Positions 6,011-6,941 of a stretch of 6,941 nucleotides of DNA are shown piece by piece. The notes under the pieces were generated by a model. The model was given only the letters and a program-made list of their open reading frames with translations, did not search any database and had not been told where the DNA came from. Source of the stretch: an uncultured Phycisphaerales bacterium (GTDB lineage Bacteria > Planctomycetota > Phycisphaerae > Phycisphaerales > UBA1924); assembly GCA_937871415.1 (NCBI GenBank), contig CALMQD010000385.1, positions 1-6,941 of the forward strand. Direction: 5' to 3'. How positions within the stretch are numbered: position 1 is the first letter of the stretch; the number at the start of each line of letters is the position of its first letter. The translations under genes were made by a program, and so were the position numbers.

Positions 6011-6941
6011 ATGAGCATTCTCCACGCCCGGCCCGCCTCGATCGCTCGATCCGCCCTTCTGTCCTCCGCTCTGGCGGTCCTCTCCGCCTGCTCGGGTAAG
6101 ACCTGCACGGGATTTGAAGCGCCCGCCGCGCGTGACGAAGGCCCACTCCAGCGCGTCATCGACTTCGGCGACCGCCAGGCCACCGGCGTCGCCGTCAGCC
6201 GCACCGGACGCCTCTTCGTCTGCTTCCCGGACTGGTCCGCGCTCTCGGGCATCCCGCGCGACGCCGAAGGCCCCGTGCTGTCGGTCGCCGAGGTCCTGCC
6301 CGACGGCACGCTCGCGCCCTACCCCAGCGCCGCGTGGAACGACGCCGCCGGCCCCGGCGGCGCGTTCATGCCCCAGGAAGCCCCGACGCTCGAAGGGCTC
6401 GACGGCCGCAGCGCCGACGCGTCCGAGCCGGTCGTCGCTCGCACGCTCGGCAACCAGGCCGGGCCCATGTCGTTCATCAACGTTCAGAGCGTGTTCGTCG
6501 ACGACCTCGACCGCCTCTGGGTGCTCGACAACGCCTGCCCCAACTTCGCCGGCGTCAGGCGCGAACGCGGCGGGCCCAAACTCGTCCTGATCGACCTCAA
6601 GTCCAACCAGGCCGTCACGGCTTTCTTCCTCGACGACGTTGCCCCGAGCAACGCCTACCTCAACGACGTCCGCATCGACACCCGCAACCAGACCGCGTTC
6701 ATCACCGATTCCGGCGCCGGCAGCGGCGGCGCGATCGTCGTCGTCGAACTCGCCACCAACAAGGCCCGCCGCGTCCTCGCCGATGACCCCTCGACCCAGG
6801 CCGACCCGGCCCGCTCGATCACTGTCGGCGCCCGCGCGCTGCTCGACCCGGCGACCGGTCGCACGCCCCAGATCCACAGCGACGGCATCGCGCTCGACAC
6901 GCGGACGCACACGCTCTACTGGCAGGCGCTGACGGGCGACC
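6011..6941 (+). CDS. Major royal jelly/Yellow-family lipoprotein, 3' end outside the window
   Basis: The frame is open from ATG 6011 to the window end, giving 310 residues with no stop. The N-terminus is a lipoprotein signal: hydrophobic residues 11-24, then the lipobox LSAC with Cys27 as the predicted lipidated residue. The body matches the major royal jelly/Yellow protein family, a six-bladed beta-propeller fold. RLWVLDNACPNF (from 168) fits the family's 'gRLWvlD' strand. AYLNDVRID (215-223) and AFITDSG (229-235) with GAIVVVEL fit the next blade. HSDGIALD (289-296) and LYWQAL near the end fit the 'GIALs...LYf..L' blade. Family members usually run to 350-430 residues, so perhaps 50-120 are missing. 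Bacterial members resemble SMP-30/gluconolactonase-like propellers, and their substrates are mostly unknown. No Shine-Dalgarno sequence is visible; the start is chosen because it yields the lipobox at the right distance. The protein is predicted to be anchored in the membrane, facing the periplasm or cell surface. Confidence 0.87.
   Translation, partial: MSILHARPASIARSALLSSALAVLSACSGKTCTGFEAPAARDEGPLQRVIDFGDRQATGVAVSRTGRLFVCFPDWSALSGIPRDAEGPVLSVAEVLPDGTLAPYPSAAWNDAAGPGGAFMPQEAPTLEGLDGRSADASEPVVARTLGNQAGPMSFINVQSVFVDDLDRLWVLDNACPNFAGVRRERGGPKLVLIDLKSNQAVTAFFLDDVAPSNAYLNDVRIDTRNQTAFITDSGAGSGGAIVVVELATNKARRVLADDPSTQADPARSITVGARALLDPATGRTPQIHSDGIALDTRTHTLYWQALTGD

Noticed and set aside
5887..6309. 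N-terminal extension of the SDR frame up to 6309
   Set aside because: It would overlap the divergent lipoprotein gene and bury the Tat signal about 170 residues in. A ribosome binding site and ATG at 5886 explain the start better.
5999..6910. Long leftward open frame (about 303 codons) opposite the Yellow-family lipoprotein
   Set aside because: It is low in complexity (Val, Gly, Ala, Asp, Arg) with no motif, while the forward frame carries a lipobox and family-specific strands.

Overview
The window is GC-rich DNA with a coding style that suggests a planctomycete, most likely in or near the class Phycisphaerae. The strongest taxonomic clue is the C-terminal tail of the 825-residue protein at 2053-4530. 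It carries two dockerin-like calcium-loop motifs (DFDCSG...VDDL and DFNRDL...VDDL) spaced 33 residues apart and ends in Cys-Pro. Phycisphaerae attach tails of this kind to many secreted proteins. Most of the encoded proteins carry export signals. There are no RNA genes, insertion sequences, integrases, CRISPR arrays or phage genes. The assignment is inferred from protein features; no marker gene is present.

Layout from left to right. (1) A leftward pair: a membrane protein with a DUF2007-type domain (100-669), followed 8 bases downstream by the start of a second leftward gene that leaves the window (1-91). (2) A divergent intergenic region (670-872). (3) A rightward gene for a secreted, low-complexity protein of unknown function (873-1889), with a good ribosome binding site and a hairpin at its stop codon. 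(4) An AT-rich promoter-like patch, then a rightward gene (2053-4530) for a large secreted protein. It consists of about 14 beta-propeller-like repeats plus the dockerin-like tail. (5) A short convergent gap (4531-4602). (6) A leftward gene (4603-5886) for a Tat-exported extended short-chain dehydrogenase/reductase (SDR, NAD-dependent epimerase/dehydratase type). (7) A second divergent intergenic region (5887-6010) with G/C-rich repeats. (8) A rightward gene (6011 to the window end) for a lipoprotein of the major royal jelly/Yellow protein family, cut by the window edge.

The genes do not form one operon: the strand order is leftward pair, two rightward, one leftward, one rightward. The common theme is the cell envelope and exported space. 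One protein has a Tat signal, one a lipoprotein signal, two have ordinary signal peptides and one is anchored in the membrane. The SDR and the Yellow-family lipoprotein share a divergent promoter region and could be co-regulated, but nothing in the sequence proves a joint pathway. No known defence system or gene cluster is recognisable. The points most worth a second look are the 14-repeat protein with an apparent ring-closing strand, the Tat-exported Rossmann enzyme facing a bacterial Yellow-family lipoprotein, and G-quadruplex-capable sequence ahead of both leftward genes.
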